Notes: a model not told the origin generated them from the letters alone. Shown: positions 9,995-19,072, counted from the stretch's first letter. The stretch is DNA of 64,000 nucleotides from Clostridia bacterium (GCA_017503785.1 JAFVSK010000010.1:59640-123639), one strand, 5' to 3'. Numbers and translations are program-made.

Positions 9995-10732
9995 TCAAAC
10001 ACCGCCGAAACGGCGGTGACGTCCGGCATACTCTGCCAAGGCGCGATCCAGATCCTTCGTAGTAAAATCCGGCCACAGCACGTCGTCAAACACGTACTCG
10101 GCATAGGCGCATTGCCAAATGAGGAAATTCGACAAGCGGTATTCTCCGCTCGGCCGCAGGATCATATCCACCTCGGGCTGACCCGCCGTGTATAAATGCT
10201 CGGCAATGCAGGCTTCATCAATTTCCTCGCTCGACAACGTACCGGCTTTTACTTCATCGGCAATGCGGCGCATTGCCATGGCCAGCTCGGCACGACCGCC
10301 GTAATTGATGGCGAGGTTAAGCACCATGCCCGTTTTATCGGCTGTGGAGGCTTCCGCCTCGGCCATCAGTTCTTGAATATCGGGAGCCAGCACCGACCGA
10401 TCGCCGATGAACTGCGTGCGGATATTCTCGTTTTTAAAATCCTCTAAGGATTCTTTGAGATACTGCCGCAGCAGATTCATAATGGCGTTAACTTCTTCCG
10501 CAGGACGCTTCCAATTTTCCGTGGAAAAGGTGTAAAAGGTAACCGTGCCGATGCCACGCTTTTCACAATGCTTGGCAATGGTACGAAACACCTTGGCACC
10601 GGTAACGTGCCCCGCCTGGCGCGGTAAGCCGCGCTTCTTGGCCCAGCGACCGTTGCCGTCCATAATAATGCCCAAATGTGCGGGCACCACGGCGATCTCC
10701 TCTTCGGTTTTACGTTTGGAAAACAAGCCCAC
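9995..10732 (-). CDS. uppS: Isoprenyl transferase, undecaprenyl diphosphate synthase family
   Basis: UppS condenses IPP onto farnesyl-PP to make the C55 lipid carrier for peptidoglycan and other envelope polymers. The 245-residue protein contains the diagnostic IIMDGNGRWAKKRG motif near residue 25, the FYTFSTENWKRP motif, and the C-terminal RPSGEYRLSNFLIWQ and WPDF motifs. The start is GTG at 10732 with GAGGAATATCC upstream. The operon thus couples lipid-carrier synthesis to the MEP genes dxr and ispG. Confidence 0.96.
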   Translation of the reverse strand: MGLFSKRKTEEEIAVVPAHLGIIMDGNGRWAKKRGLPRQAGHVTGAKVFRTIAKHCEKRGIGTVTFYTFSTENWKRPAEEVNAIMNLLRQYLKESLEDFKNENIRTQFIGDRSVLAPDIQELMAEAEASTADKTGMVLNLAINYGGRAELAMAMRRIADEVKAGTLSSEEIDEACIAEHLYTAGQPEVDMILRPSGEYRLSNFLIWQCAYAEYVFDDVLWPDFTTKDLDRALAEYAGRHRRFGGV

Positions 10733-10802
10733 GGATATTCCTCCTCAATTCACCTTATGCAAGACGATGACCGGCGGAAGCAGCCCTCTGCCGGTCACAC
10801 GA

Positions 10803-11357
10803 TCAGATCTCCATGATCTCTTTTTCTTTCTTGGCGGAAATGCCGTCGATCTCCTTGCAGGCTTTATCGGTCATATCCTGCATTTTCTTTTCGGCATTCT
10901 TCAAATCATCTTCGGTGATCTCGGATTTCTTCTTCATATCCTTCAGCTTATCCAGCGCATCACGGCGAATGGAACGAACCGCCACCTTGGCGTCCTCGGC
11001 GTATTTGAACACGCCCTTCACCAGCTCGCGACGACGCTCTTCCGTCAGCGGCGGGAAGTTGAGGCGCAGCGCACTACCGTCGTTCTGGGGATTGAGGCCC
11101 AGATCCGAGGTTAAGATCGCCTTTTCAATGTCGCGCAGGCTGCTTTTATCCCACGGGGTAATGAGCAACGTGCGCGGTTCGGGCACCGAAATGGCCGCCA
11201 TTTGCTGCAGCGGCGTGGGGCACCCGTAGTAATCCACCGTAATGCGATCGAGCACCGCAGGGGTGGCACGGCCGGCACGGATGGTGGCGTATTCATTCAC
11301 GAGCGAGTTAATGCTCTTGCCCATTTTTTCTTGGGCGGTATCAAAAATCTTCTGCAT
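10803..11357 (-). CDS. frr: Ribosome recycling factor
   Basis: RRF splits post-termination ribosomes together with EF-G. The 184-residue protein has the normal family length and the recognisable pattern INSLVNEYATIRAGRATP near the N-terminus and LRLNFPPLTEERRRELVK in the middle. The C-terminal half is a charged three-helix bundle ending in KKEKEIMEI. AAGGAGG precedes the ATG at 11357. It follows pyrH by 12 bp, the usual order in Firmicutes. Confidence 0.97.
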   Translation of the reverse strand: MQKIFDTAQEKMGKSINSLVNEYATIRAGRATPAVLDRITVDYYGCPTPLQQMAAISVPEPRTLLITPWDKSSLRDIEKAILTSDLGLNPQNDGSALRLNFPPLTEERRRELVKGVFKYAEDAKVAVRSIRRDALDKLKDMKKKSEITEDDLKNAEKKMQDMTDKACKEIDGISAKKEKEIMEI

Positions 11358-11369
11358 AATCGTTCCTCC

Positions 11370-12077
11370 TTATGAATGGACGACCGTACCGATGCTTTCG
11401 CCGGCAACGGCACGAACAATGTTTTCGGGTTGCTCCAAATTGAACACCAAAATGGGCAGGTTGTTTTCATTACACAGGCTGGCGGCAGTGGCATCCATTA
11501 CCTTCAGATCGCGGTTGAGAACGTCCATAAACGACAATGTGTCGTACTTCACGGCGTTGGGGTTCTTTTTAGGATCGCTGTCGTACACGCCGTCGACCAT
11601 GCTGGCCTTGAAAATAATATCGGCGTTGATCTCCAGCGCACGCAGCGCCGAGGCCGTGTCAGTGGAGAAATAGGGGTTACCGGTACCGCAGCCAAACACC
11701 ACAACGCGGCCCTTTTCCAAATGGCGCACAGCCTTGTTGCGAATGTAGGGCTCGGCGATCTCGTGCATGGCAATTGCCGTTTGCACGCGCACCTGACAGC
11801 CAAGCTGCTCCAGCGAATCGGCCAGCGCCAACGAGTTGATGGTGGTAGCCAGCATGCCCATGTGATCGGCACGGGTACGTTCCATTTCGCCGCTGGAACG
11901 GCCACGCCAGAAGTTGCCGCCACCCACGACGATGGCGATCTGCGCACCGGCATCCACACATTCTTTAATGGCGGCACACACGCGGTTCACAATATCAAAG
12001 TTGAGGCCAAAGCCCTGTTCGCCCGATAATGCTTCGCCGCTGAGCTTAAGTAATACGCGTTTGTACTTCGGTACCAT
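11370..12077 (-). CDS. pyrH: UMP kinase
   Basis: PyrH phosphorylates UMP to UDP. With the ATG at 12077 the protein is 235 residues, the usual size, and begins with the canonical [37 protein letters not shown] and the C-terminal [17 protein letters not shown] motif are all present. The longer open frame back to 12155 would run through the likely promoter and adds an unconserved extension, so I rejected it. The ribosome binding site is modest (GAGTGG). It is the first gene of the long operon down to polC. Confidence 0.95.
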   Translation of the reverse strand: MVPKYKRVLLKLSGEALSGEQGFGLNFDIVNRVCAAIKECVDAGAQIAIVVGGGNFWRGRSSGEMERTRADHMGMLATTINSLALADSLEQLGCQVRVQTAIAMHEIAEPYIRNKAVRHLEKGRVVVFGCGTGNPYFSTDTASALRALEINADIIFKASMVDGVYDSDPKKNPNAVKYDTLSFMDVLNRDLKVMDATAASLCNENNLPILVFNLEQPENIVRAVAGESIGTVVHS

Positions 12078-12114
12078 AACTTCCACTCTCATTTCTGCAG
12101 TATATTCTCGCTTT

Positions 12115-12144
12115 ATTTTACTATAAATCCGGGGTACTTGTAAA
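12115..12144 (-). promoter_or_regulatory. Likely sigma-A promoter of the pyrH-frr-uppS-cdsA-dxr-rseP-ispG-polC operon
   Basis: On the minus strand TTTACA (12144-12139) and TAAAAT (12120-12115) are separated by 18 bp, giving a predicted start about 30 nt before the pyrH ATG. No other promoter-like sequence was evident in the short gaps down to polC, but internal promoters cannot be excluded. Confidence 0.5.
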
Positions 12145-12244
12145 GAGATATTCATAAATTCTGACGAATTTTATTCTTTCAGTTTAAACTGGCTTTTTTT
12201 GAAAATATATGCTATACTGAAAACAAACCTGCGGAGGTGACGTT

Positions 12245-12784
12245 ATGTCGGACTGTTTATTGCATATTTGCTGCGCTCCCTGCTCCATTCGCTGCATTGA
12301 AACCCTGCGCGAAGAAGGCATTGAACCGGTGGGCTACTGGTACAACCCCAACATTCACCCCTACACCGAATACCGCAGCCGCAAGACCACGCTGCAAGCC
12401 TACGCCGAGTCGATCGGTATGCGGCTGATCGTGAACGACGATTACGGCTTACGCTCCTTCGTGCATGCGATCTATCCCCATTTGGAGGACCGCTGCGAGA
12501 CCTGCTATCGCCTGCGCATGGAAGAAACCGCTCGCCGCGCTGCCGAAGAGGGCTTTGCCTCGTTCAGCACCACTCTGCTCATCAGTCCGTATCAAAACCA
12601 CGAGCTGCTCATTGCCACCGCCGAGGAAGCCGCCAAAAAGCACGGTGTAACCTTCCTGTACCGCGACTTTCGCCCCTACTTCCGCGAGGGTCAGCAAAAA
12701 GCGCGCGACAGCGAACTGTATATGCAAAAATATTGCGGCTGCGTGTTCAGCGAAGAAGAGCGCTATCGAAAGAAGAAAAGGTAA
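12245..12784 (+). CDS. queH: Epoxyqueuosine reductase QueH (DUF208)
   Basis: QueH reduces epoxyqueuosine to queuosine in tRNA, replacing the unrelated QueG. The 179-residue protein has the family cysteines: HICCAPC near residue 10, CETCYRLR in the middle and YCGCVFSEEER at the C-terminus. These bind the iron-sulfur cluster and second metal. GGAGGTGACGTT precedes the ATG. The last 38 bp overlap the convergent 4'-phosphopantetheinyl transferase gene. A TATACT box lies at about 12212-12217 but no convincing -35 is seen. Confidence 0.93.
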   Translation: MSDCLLHICCAPCSIRCIETLREEGIEPVGYWYNPNIHPYTEYRSRKTTLQAYAESIGMRLIVNDDYGLRSFVHAIYPHLEDRCETCYRLRMEETARRAAEEGFASFSTTLLISPYQNHELLIATAEEAAKKHGVTFLYRDFRPYFREGQQKARDSELYMQKYCGCVFSEEERYRKKKR

Positions 12785-13400
12785 GAAGCTCCTGCGGAAA
12801 CACCTCGGTGCCGCACACGGTTACTGCATAACCGGGAAGCGAATATTCCCGCAGCTGCCACGGTGACGGCGCGAGCAACGTATCGCCGCAACCGATAGGC
12901 ACCGATAACCCGCCGGACAGCCCTACCCCTTGAGCCTTCAGCACGCTTTCCTTGGCAGTCCACAGCCTAAAAAACGCTTGCTGCCGTTCGCTTTCCGTTA
13001 AGGTCTTCAGCCACGTCACTTCCTGCGGTGAAAAATACCGTTCTGCCAAGCGTTCCGCCTGCACGGCTCGCTGCCGTTCCACGTCAATTCCCACGGGTGA
13101 CTCGGCCAGTGCGCACACACCCCACTCACCGCTGTGTGACAAGCTGAAATGCCACTCCGGATGCAAGCGAAGGCGCGGACAACCGTGCTCATCACGCACA
13201 ATGGGCTCTGCAGCTTCGCACAAACTTACCGTATTTAAGCACACCTTGAGTGCCAATCCGGCGCACAAACTGCGCCGACGATCGTCCTCGTGAACGAGAG
13301 AGCGCACGCGCGAACGCCGATCGGCTGACACCGCCGCCAAACAGGCTTCAAATTGCGACGCTGCACGCACCGCATCGGTATGTACTGCTGCAATCACCAT
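12747..13400 (-). CDS. 4'-phosphopantetheinyl transferase, Sfp type
   Basis: The enzyme transfers phosphopantetheine from CoA to carrier proteins. The 217-residue length and motifs fit the Sfp/Gsp group rather than AcpS: FSLSHSGEWGVCALA, then GIDVERQ and the metal-binding WTAKESVLKAQG. GGAGGG precedes the ATG at 13400. Its 3' end overlaps queH tail to tail by 38 bp. No polyketide or peptide synthetase gene is in the window, so its carrier-protein partner cannot be named. Confidence 0.9.
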   Translation of the reverse strand: MVIAAVHTDAVRAASQFEACLAAVSADRRSRVRSLVHEDDRRRSLCAGLALKVCLNTVSLCEAAEPIVRDEHGCPRLRLHPEWHFSLSHSGEWGVCALAESPVGIDVERQRAVQAERLAERYFSPQEVTWLKTLTESERQQAFFRLWTAKESVLKAQGVGLSGGLSVPIGCGDTLLAPSPWQLREYSLPGYAVTVCGTEVFPQELLTFSSFDSALLR

Positions 13401-13469
13401 GCTGCTCCCTCCTTTATTTAGGAGTATACCGCATTTTCATCATTTTGTCCAGTTACGGAGGTATCAATT

Positions 13470-13967
13470 ATGCAAAGAATTGCTCGCTTCGAACACGTTT
13501 CCGCCACGCGGTTTGCCGCCGATTGGGCCGACACCTTCCCCACGGCCCCCACGCCCGCACTCCCTGCATTGCCACGGCGCGCCACCACAGGGTCTGCCGG
13601 CTACGACTTTCACATTCCCGCCGCTCTTACGTTAGCGCCCGGTGAAACCGTTAAGATCCCCACTGGTATCCGCGCCAAAATGGACGACGGTTGGGTGCTG
13701 CAAATTTTCCCTCGCAGCGGCTTGGGATTTAAGTATCGTGTGCAGTTGAACAACACCGTCGGCATCATCGACAGCGATTACTACCATTCCGACAACGAGG
13801 GGCATATTCTTATTAAGATCACCAATGCCAACACCGAGGGAAAAACGTTGACCCTCGCGGCGGGCGATGCCTTTGCGCAAGGGATTTTCCTGCCGTTCGG
13901 CATCACCGAGGATGACGACGCGGCGGAAATTCGCAACGGCGGCTTCGGAAGCACGAGCAAACGGTAA
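13470..13967 (+). CDS. dut: dUTP diphosphatase
   Basis: Dut hydrolyses dUTP to dUMP, keeping uracil out of DNA and feeding dTMP synthesis. The 165-residue protein has the trimeric dUTPase motifs: TTGSAGYDF, a PTGIRAKMDDGW segment, PRSGLGFKYRV, NTVGIIDSDYY and the C-terminal glycine-rich RNGGFGSTSKR. A 35-residue N-terminal stretch before motif 1 is somewhat long. ACGGAGG precedes the ATG. It is divergent from the phosphopantetheinyl transferase. Confidence 0.94.
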   Translation: MQRIARFEHVSATRFAADWADTFPTAPTPALPALPRRATTGSAGYDFHIPAALTLAPGETVKIPTGIRAKMDDGWVLQIFPRSGLGFKYRVQLNNTVGIIDSDYYHSDNEGHILIKITNANTEGKTLTLAAGDAFAQGIFLPFGITEDDDAAEIRNGGFGSTSKR

Positions 13968-13995
13968 AAAATTCCGTTTTTTTTATAAAAAAGTA

Positions 13996-14024
13996 TTGAT
14001 TTTTGCGGAAGAATATGCTAAAAC
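13996..14024 (+). promoter_or_regulatory. Promoter of the ABC exporter/DUF1854/c-di-AMP receptor operon
   Basis: TTGATT (13996-14001), a 17-bp spacer and TAAAAC (14019-14024), in the dut/ABC exporter gap. Confidence 0.5.
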
Positions 14025-14076
14025 GACCTTGTCAGAAAGAATACACCCCGTTTCAGTCTGAAAGGTGTGAACCGTT

Positions 14077-16311
14077 ATGACGTTGGAAACCGCATTGTCA
14101 AACAAAGCCATCCCCAAGGAATTGCTGCCGCAGATCAAAGCAGCGGTTCAACAAGAAGAAACTCCGCATATCGTCCTCATCGGCGATCTGTTCTTAAACG
14201 CAACATACGGCAACACGGCGCTGGTCATTACTGACCGCCGTGTGCTTTGCGTGTCCGAGAACACGTCCGATGAGGTTTTTTCTTTGCCTCTTGCCGAGGT
14301 GAAGCACGTGAAGGTGCGCCGCTTGTACGGCAACGCTGTGTTGCGCATCAATCACCGCAGCGTGTTCCGCTGCACCTTTGCCATTGTGGCGGTGCTCGAA
14401 GCCGTTGCCGCCTATTTGGACACCGCCAAGGATAACGGCGATCTGGATACCGCACGCGACGCGGTGCAAACAGCCTTGGATAAGGAACTGGCGTTTTGCC
14501 CCAAGTGCGGTCGCGCCTTGCTGCGCCCCGGTGCCGAATGTGTAAACTGCATGAGCAAAAGCCATCTGCTCAAGCGCTTGTGGGGATATATGTCGCCGCA
14601 AAAGTGGCTGCTCTTGTTTTGCATCGCCCTCTCCATGCTGACCACCGCCATGGCGCTGGTGCCACCGTATATCACCAAAACCTTGGTGGACGATGTCATT
14701 CCCAACAAGGACCGCGGCGGCTTGTTTGTGCTGGTGGGGATCCTGTTATCCGTATACATTATTCAAAACGTGAGCGGCACGCTGCGCGTGTACTACATGC
14801 GCATTGCCGGCGACCGTTTCCTCACCGACCTGCGCAACGATATTTACCGCAAGGCGCAGTACCTGCCGGTGCGGTTTTACGACAAAACCAGCACGGGCTC
14901 CATCTTTTCCCGCATTGCGAGCGACACGCAAACCATCAACACCTTTACGCTGCGCATGTCGCAGGAAGCGGTGGTGCAGTTCTTTACGATGATCGGCATT
15001 ATGATCATCATGTTTGCACTCAATTGGAAGCTCACATTGCTGTCGCTCATTCCCGTGCCGGCAGTGGCGTTGGGAGCGCGTATCTTTGCCAAAAAGATCA
15101 AGCCCGTATACCAACGCACCTGGCTGAAATGGTCGGCGGTAAGTTCCATCATTTCGGACACGCTCCCCGGTATTCGCGTTATCAAATCCTTTACCGGTGA
15201 AAAGCGGGCGGTGGACAACTTTGTAAAACACAACAACGAATGGCTGAAAGAGGATAAAAACGCCGCTCTGGCCTCGGGTGTGTTCCCGCATACGGTCACC
15301 TTTTTTGTCACCTGCGGCTCGCTGCTTATTTGGTGGCTGGGCGGTCAGTGGGTAATGGACGCCCCCGAAAGCACCTCACTGGGCTTGCTGGTGTCGTTCA
15401 TTTCCTACGCTTCCATGTTCTACGGCCCTGTGAACTTCTTTGCCGGCTTGTCCGACAGCTATCAGCACGCCCTTACCTCGGCCGAGCGGTTGCTGGATAT
15501 TTTGGATGCCGAACCCGAGCACGATTTCGGCAAGGGCCATGCACTCCCCTCCATGGAGGGTCGCATTGAATTCCGTCACGTTAATTTCTCGTTTGATAAG
15601 AGCAAGAAAACATTGGACGACGTAAATCTGGTTATTGAACCGGGCGATATCGTGGGCATTGTGGGCACCACCGGTTCGGGCAAGAGTACACTCATTAATT
15701 TGCTGATGCGCTTCTACGATAATTACGAGGGCGAGATCTTGGTAGACGGCAAGGATATTCGCCAGATCGACCTGGAATATTACCGCTCGCGCATTGGGTT
15801 TGTGCAGCAGGAGCCGCTGATGTTCCACGACACCGTGTTTAAAAATATTGCTTTCTCCGATCCGGATGCACCGGTGGAGGCGGTCATTCACGCCGCCGAC
15901 GTAGCCAACGCACACGACTTCATTGTGCGGCTCCCCGACGCCTACGACACCGTGCTGGGCGAACGCGGCACCGGCCTTTCCGGCGGCGAGCGGCAGCGCT
16001 TGTCCATTGCACGTGCCGTACTAAAGAACCCCTCAATGCTGGTGTTCGACGAAGCTACCGCCTCGGTGGACAGTGAAACCGAGCACTTGATCCAAGGGGC
16101 CATTGAGCGCCTCATCCACGGCCGTACCACCTTAATGATCGCACATCGGTTATCGACACTGCGCAAGGCGAATAAGATCGTTGTGGTGGATAAAGGGCGC
16201 ATTATTGAGTGCGGCACACCGGAGGAGCTGCTGGCGCAAAAGGGCAAGTATTATCGCTTGATCCAAATGCAAAACAGTCAGAACACCGACGTGATCGACC
16301 TTGAGAAATGA
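14077..16311 (+). CDS. ABC exporter (fused permease/ATPase) with an N-terminal PH-like and zinc-ribbon extension
   Basis: The 744-residue half-transporter has six membrane helices (about 175-440) and a C-terminal ATPase with Walker A GTTGSGKST, signature LSGGERQR and Walker B MLVFDEAT. The first 150 residues are unusual for an exporter: a beta-rich stretch containing ITDRRVLCV, like bacterial PH-like domains, then a small zinc ribbon CPKC...CVNC. Similar ABC proteins next to DUF1854 genes are often labelled cyanophycin-associated; no cyanophycin synthetase is in the window, so the substrate is unknown. The downstream DUF1854 gene starts 11 bp after the stop. Confidence 0.88.
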   Translation: MTLETALSNKAIPKELLPQIKAAVQQEETPHIVLIGDLFLNATYGNTALVITDRRVLCVSENTSDEVFSLPLAEVKHVKVRRLYGNAVLRINHRSVFRCTFAIVAVLEAVAAYLDTAKDNGDLDTARDAVQTALDKELAFCPKCGRALLRPGAECVNCMSKSHLLKRLWGYMSPQKWLLLFCIALSMLTTAMALVPPYITKTLVDDVIPNKDRGGLFVLVGILLSVYIIQNVSGTLRVYYMRIAGDRFLTDLRNDIYRKAQYLPVRFYDKTSTGSIFSRIASDTQTINTFTLRMSQEAVVQFFTMIGIMIIMFALNWKLTLLSLIPVPAVALGARIFAKKIKPVYQRTWLKWSAVSSIISDTLPGIRVIKSFTGEKRAVDNFVKHNNEWLKEDKNAALASGVFPHTVTFFVTCGSLLIWWLGGQWVMDAPESTSLGLLVSFISYASMFYGPVNFFAGLSDSYQHALTSAERLLDILDAEPEHDFGKGHALPSMEGRIEFRHVNFSFDKSKKTLDDVNLVIEPGDIVGIVGTTGSGKSTLINLLMRFYDNYEGEILVDGKDIRQIDLEYYRSRIGFVQQEPLMFHDTVFKNIAFSDPDAPVEAVIHAADVANAHDFIVRLPDAYDTVLGERGTGLSGGERQRLSIARAVLKNPSMLVFDEATASVDSETEHLIQGAIERLIHGRTTLMIAHRLSTLRKANKIVVVDKGRIIECGTPEELLAQKGKYYRLIQMQNSQNTDVIDLEK

Positions 16312-16321
16312 GGTGACCGCT

Positions 16322-16807
16322 ATGGAACGTATCTATATTGAAAACGACAACGCCCGCATTACCAAACGCGAAAACGACTTTCATTTAGACGTAGAACTGT
16401 ATTCGGGTGAGGTGTTTGAAAACGTGGAGGCCCGCCGTCTGTTCCCCACCACCGGCCCCGACAAGTACATTACCCTGCTGAACGAGGATGGCAAGGAAAC
16501 CGCCGTAATACGCGATTTAAATTCGCTGATGCCCGACAGCGCCTCCGCCGTGCGCACGGCACTGGAGGAATATTATCTCATCCCCCGTATTCGCACCATC
16601 ACCAAGGTAGAAAGTAAGCCCGGCGGCAATTACATTCACGCCGAAACCGATCGCGGCTCCTGCTCGTTTAAGGTGCAAAGCCGCCAACAGGATATTAAGG
16701 TGTTGTTTGATTGTCGCGTGTTGATCCGCGATTCCAACGATAACCGCTATGAGATCCCCGATTTCCGCCTGCTCGATCGCAAAAGCCGAGACAGCCTGCA
16801 ATTATAA
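16322..16807 (+). CDS. DUF1854 family protein
   Basis: The 161-residue soluble protein matches the DUF1854 pattern, with an N-terminal segment of the type RRLFPTTGPDKYITLLNEDGKE and an EEYYLIPRI segment in the middle. No catalytic motif is recognised. I start at the ATG at 16322, which has GAGGTGACC upstream, not at the in-frame ATG 21 bp earlier that overlaps the exporter gene. DUF1854 genes repeatedly sit next to this type of ABC exporter, so a partner role is plausible, but no function is established from the sequence. Confidence 0.85.
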   Translation: MERIYIENDNARITKRENDFHLDVELYSGEVFENVEARRLFPTTGPDKYITLLNEDGKETAVIRDLNSLMPDSASAVRTALEEYYLIPRIRTITKVESKPGGNYIHAETDRGSCSFKVQSRQQDIKVLFDCRVLIRDSNDNRYEIPDFRLLDRKSRDSLQL

Positions 16808-16823
16808 AGGAGTGTGCTTCACC

Positions 16824-17150
16824 ATGAAACTTATGTTAGCTATCATTAACAACGACGACGCGGCCAGCGTAGCTGCTGCACTCACGCAAGGCGGCTTCAC
16901 CATTACGAAGCTGTCTACCACCGGTGGCTTCCTGCAAGCCGGCAACACCACGCTGCTCATCGGTGCCGAGGAAGCAGACGTGGACCGCGCGCGTGATATC
17001 ATTCGCAAGGAAAGCTTTACTCGCCAAAAGAAAGTGCCTACCAGCGCCTCGTTCGGACGCGGCTTAGCGCCCGGAGATCAGCAGGTGGAAACCACCGTGG
17101 GCGGCGCCACCGTGTTCGTGCTGAACGTCGAAAGCTTTGAGAAAATGTAA
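16824..17150 (+). CDS. darA: PII-like cyclic-di-AMP receptor (DarA/PstA, DUF970)
   Basis: The 108-residue protein has the PII-like ferredoxin fold expected of DarA: an initial strand MKLMLAIINNDD, TKLSTTGGFLQAGNTTLL, GAEEADVDR, and the ending VGGATVFVLNVESFEKM. These are characteristic of the c-di-AMP binding proteins of Firmicutes. It is a signal receptor without enzymatic activity. AAAGGAG precedes the ATG at 16824, 16 bp after DUF1854. Co-location with an ABC exporter suggests, but does not show, that c-di-AMP influences the transporter. Confidence 0.92.
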   Translation: MKLMLAIINNDDAASVAAALTQGGFTITKLSTTGGFLQAGNTTLLIGAEEADVDRARDIIRKESFTRQKKVPTSASFGRGLAPGDQQVETTVGGATVFVLNVESFEKM

Positions 17151-17187
17151 AAAGAGCGGTAACACAAATGTGTTACCGCTCTTTTTA
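17149..17187. terminator. Bidirectional terminator between darA and the GNAT/oxidoreductase gene
   Basis: A near-perfect hairpin (GAGCGGTAACACA with its complement) is flanked by A5 on the left and T5 on the right, so it can act on both strands. It ends both convergent transcripts. Confidence 0.9.
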
Positions 17188-18957
17188 AACCTCGTATTGA
17201 TCGGTTTCGTAAATAGTGCACGGATAGGTGCGTTCGCCGTTTTCGTTCAAGAAGGGCGACAGATCGTCGTTCTGATACCGCTTACGTTCCGCCTCAATGC
17301 GGAAGTTAGGAATCGTGTATTCCGCTCCCTTGTGCAGGCTGGAGCGCCAGCCGAGAATTCCCACGGCTGTCATCGCCGCAGCGCGGTACACATCGAAAAA
17401 CGGTTGGCGATTTTCTTTAATGCAATGAATAAAGTCCACCGTGATATAATAGTCGCCGCCGTTGTGCCAGAAACAGCGCGCCTTTTCTGCCTCATAGGGA
17501 TAGGGCGTGTCGTAGCGTTCAATGGGTTCCTCCCAAATGTTGGGGCGCACCTGCACGCGGAATTCATCGCCGCGAACGGTTTCGGCACACCCATTGGCAC
17601 AGGACAGCCGATACCAGTTGCCGTGTCCGCCAAACTTACACCAGCCGGTCACACGAGCCAGAGAGTTATCGTCCATACCCACCAGCATAATGGAAGCAAC
17701 ATCCTTCACAGGCTCATCCTCGCGCTCAACGCGCACGGCATCGGTGTAGATGCTACGGGTGTTGACCGTTTTGGGCATCGCACCGGTAATGTACATGAGC
17801 GGTGCCAACGAATGTGTGTGATAATAGCACGACGGCATCAAGGCGCGCCAGTGAGTCGCCGTAGGAGTGAACAGCGCATACTCTTTGGGTGTCATGGGAT
17901 GAACGTACTCACCCTCCATGTAGACAGCACGACCAAAATCGCCTTTTTGGTAGTGCTCCTGCAAATACATTACCGACGGGAAATACGCAAAATTCTCGCC
18001 CAGCATGTACAGGCAACCTGTTTCCTCAACGGTGCGGCACAGTTCCACACATTCCTTCATGGTTACACCGGGCAGTGTTTCGCTGTAAACGTGAAGTCCT
18101 TTTTTCATTGCGCGAATAGCAAAGGGCGCGTGATCGGTAAAATAGTTACACAGCACCACCGCATCCATGGGGGCTTCTAAAAATTCATCAAAATCGGTGA
18201 AATACTGCGTATCGGTGTCGCAGTATTTTTTGATCTCCTCCAACCGCTCGACATTGGCATCGCACACCGCACTCACCCACGCTTCGCCGTTGAGGGTAGC
18301 TGCATGAGCAATATCACTACCGCGGAAGGCGCCGAAAATTCCTAAACGCACCTTACCGGTGTTGTCCTCACACAATCGTTTTTGCACCCGAAATTCGGCA
18401 TCGGTGCACAGCACGTTAGTGTAGCCCTGTTCACGCAGGATCTTTGTCCAGCGCTCCTCCATATCCTCCTCGTACAATACCGGATGGAAGCCGGCGCGCA
18501 GATAACTGCGAATAGCCGGAATGCGCCAATCGTCGGTGGTAAGCCACGCACCGTCACAGCCCATGTTATACAGAGTAGCCAGTGCGATCTCATTGAGATA
18601 CCCGCCAAGGCCCTTGCCGCAATAATCGGGATGAACGCCAACCATGTGAACGTAGCCTAAGGTTTCCTCACGATCCAACACCTGTGTTTTGGTTTTCTTA
18701 TCCAGCAGTGCGATCGTGGCAATAGGCCGCTCACCGTCCAGCACAAAAAAGAACGTATCCTGACGGTAGCCCTCGGCTTCGGTAATATACCGCTCGAACG
18801 CCGTTTCCTCACGGTCGAGCAGCTTACCGGCTTTACAAATTTCCATCCAAGCATCTCTGTCGGCTTGGCTGCCGTTGTAGGTACGATAGGTAAAGCCGTT
18901 AAACGAGTCGGCACAGGTGCAGGGCTCAATATATTTATACATTTTCAGCTGGCTCAT
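17185..18957 (-). CDS. Fusion of a GNAT acetyltransferase and a Gfo/Idh/MocA oxidoreductase
   Basis: The single frame encodes 590 residues with two enzymes. Residues about 15-185 form a GNAT domain with the acetyl-CoA loop GVHPDYCGKGLGGYLNE. Residues about 200-590 form a Gfo/Idh/MocA dehydrogenase: a Rossmann start LGIFGAFRGSDIA with an atypical dinucleotide loop, then YSETLPGVTMKECVELC and YHTHSLAPLMYITG in the sugar-binding half. The domains are continuous with no stop between them. The ATG at 18957 has AAAGGAG upstream. The divergent LacI-type gene probably regulates it. The substrate is unknown; an amino-sugar or sugar acid would fit both halves. Confidence 0.88.
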   Translation of the reverse strand: MSQLKMYKYIEPCTCADSFNGFTYRTYNGSQADRDAWMEICKAGKLLDREETAFERYITEAEGYRQDTFFFVLDGERPIATIALLDKKTKTQVLDREETLGYVHMVGVHPDYCGKGLGGYLNEIALATLYNMGCDGAWLTTDDWRIPAIRSYLRAGFHPVLYEEDMEERWTKILREQGYTNVLCTDAEFRVQKRLCEDNTGKVRLGIFGAFRGSDIAHAATLNGEAWVSAVCDANVERLEEIKKYCDTDTQYFTDFDEFLEAPMDAVVLCNYFTDHAPFAIRAMKKGLHVYSETLPGVTMKECVELCRTVEETGCLYMLGENFAYFPSVMYLQEHYQKGDFGRAVYMEGEYVHPMTPKEYALFTPTATHWRALMPSCYYHTHSLAPLMYITGAMPKTVNTRSIYTDAVRVEREDEPVKDVASIMLVGMDDNSLARVTGWCKFGGHGNWYRLSCANGCAETVRGDEFRVQVRPNIWEEPIERYDTPYPYEAEKARCFWHNGGDYYITVDFIHCIKENRQPFFDVYRAAAMTAVGILGWRSSLHKGAEYTIPNFRIEAERKRYQNDDLSPFLNENGERTYPCTIYETDQYEV

Positions 18958-18978
18958 TGCAAACTCTCCTTTTAAACA

Positions 18979-19008
18979 TTGACAAGTTTCCTCGGTAGAT
19001 GCTACAAT
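18979..19008 (+). promoter_or_regulatory. Promoter of the LacI-type regulator
   Basis: TTGACA (18979-18984), an 18-bp spacer and TACAAT (19003-19008). It lies in the 115-bp divergent region and so may be autoregulated. Confidence 0.6.
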
Positions 19009-19072
19009 CAAGATACTGAAATCAAGGACATTTGGCAATGTACAGCATCGCCAAAAACGGAGGTGGATTTTT

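Noticed and set aside
9979-10104. Upstream extension of cdsA overlapping uppS
   Set aside because: The extension has no family similarity and overlaps uppS by 110 bp; the ATG at 9978 has a good ribosome binding site.
12078-12155. Upstream extension of pyrH to 12155
   Set aside because: It runs through the likely promoter and precedes the conserved start of the family.
12747-12784. The 38-bp queH/Sfp-type overlap as a frameshift or mis-called end
   Set aside because: Both C-termini are conserved in length for their families, so a genuine tail-to-tail overlap is the simplest reading.
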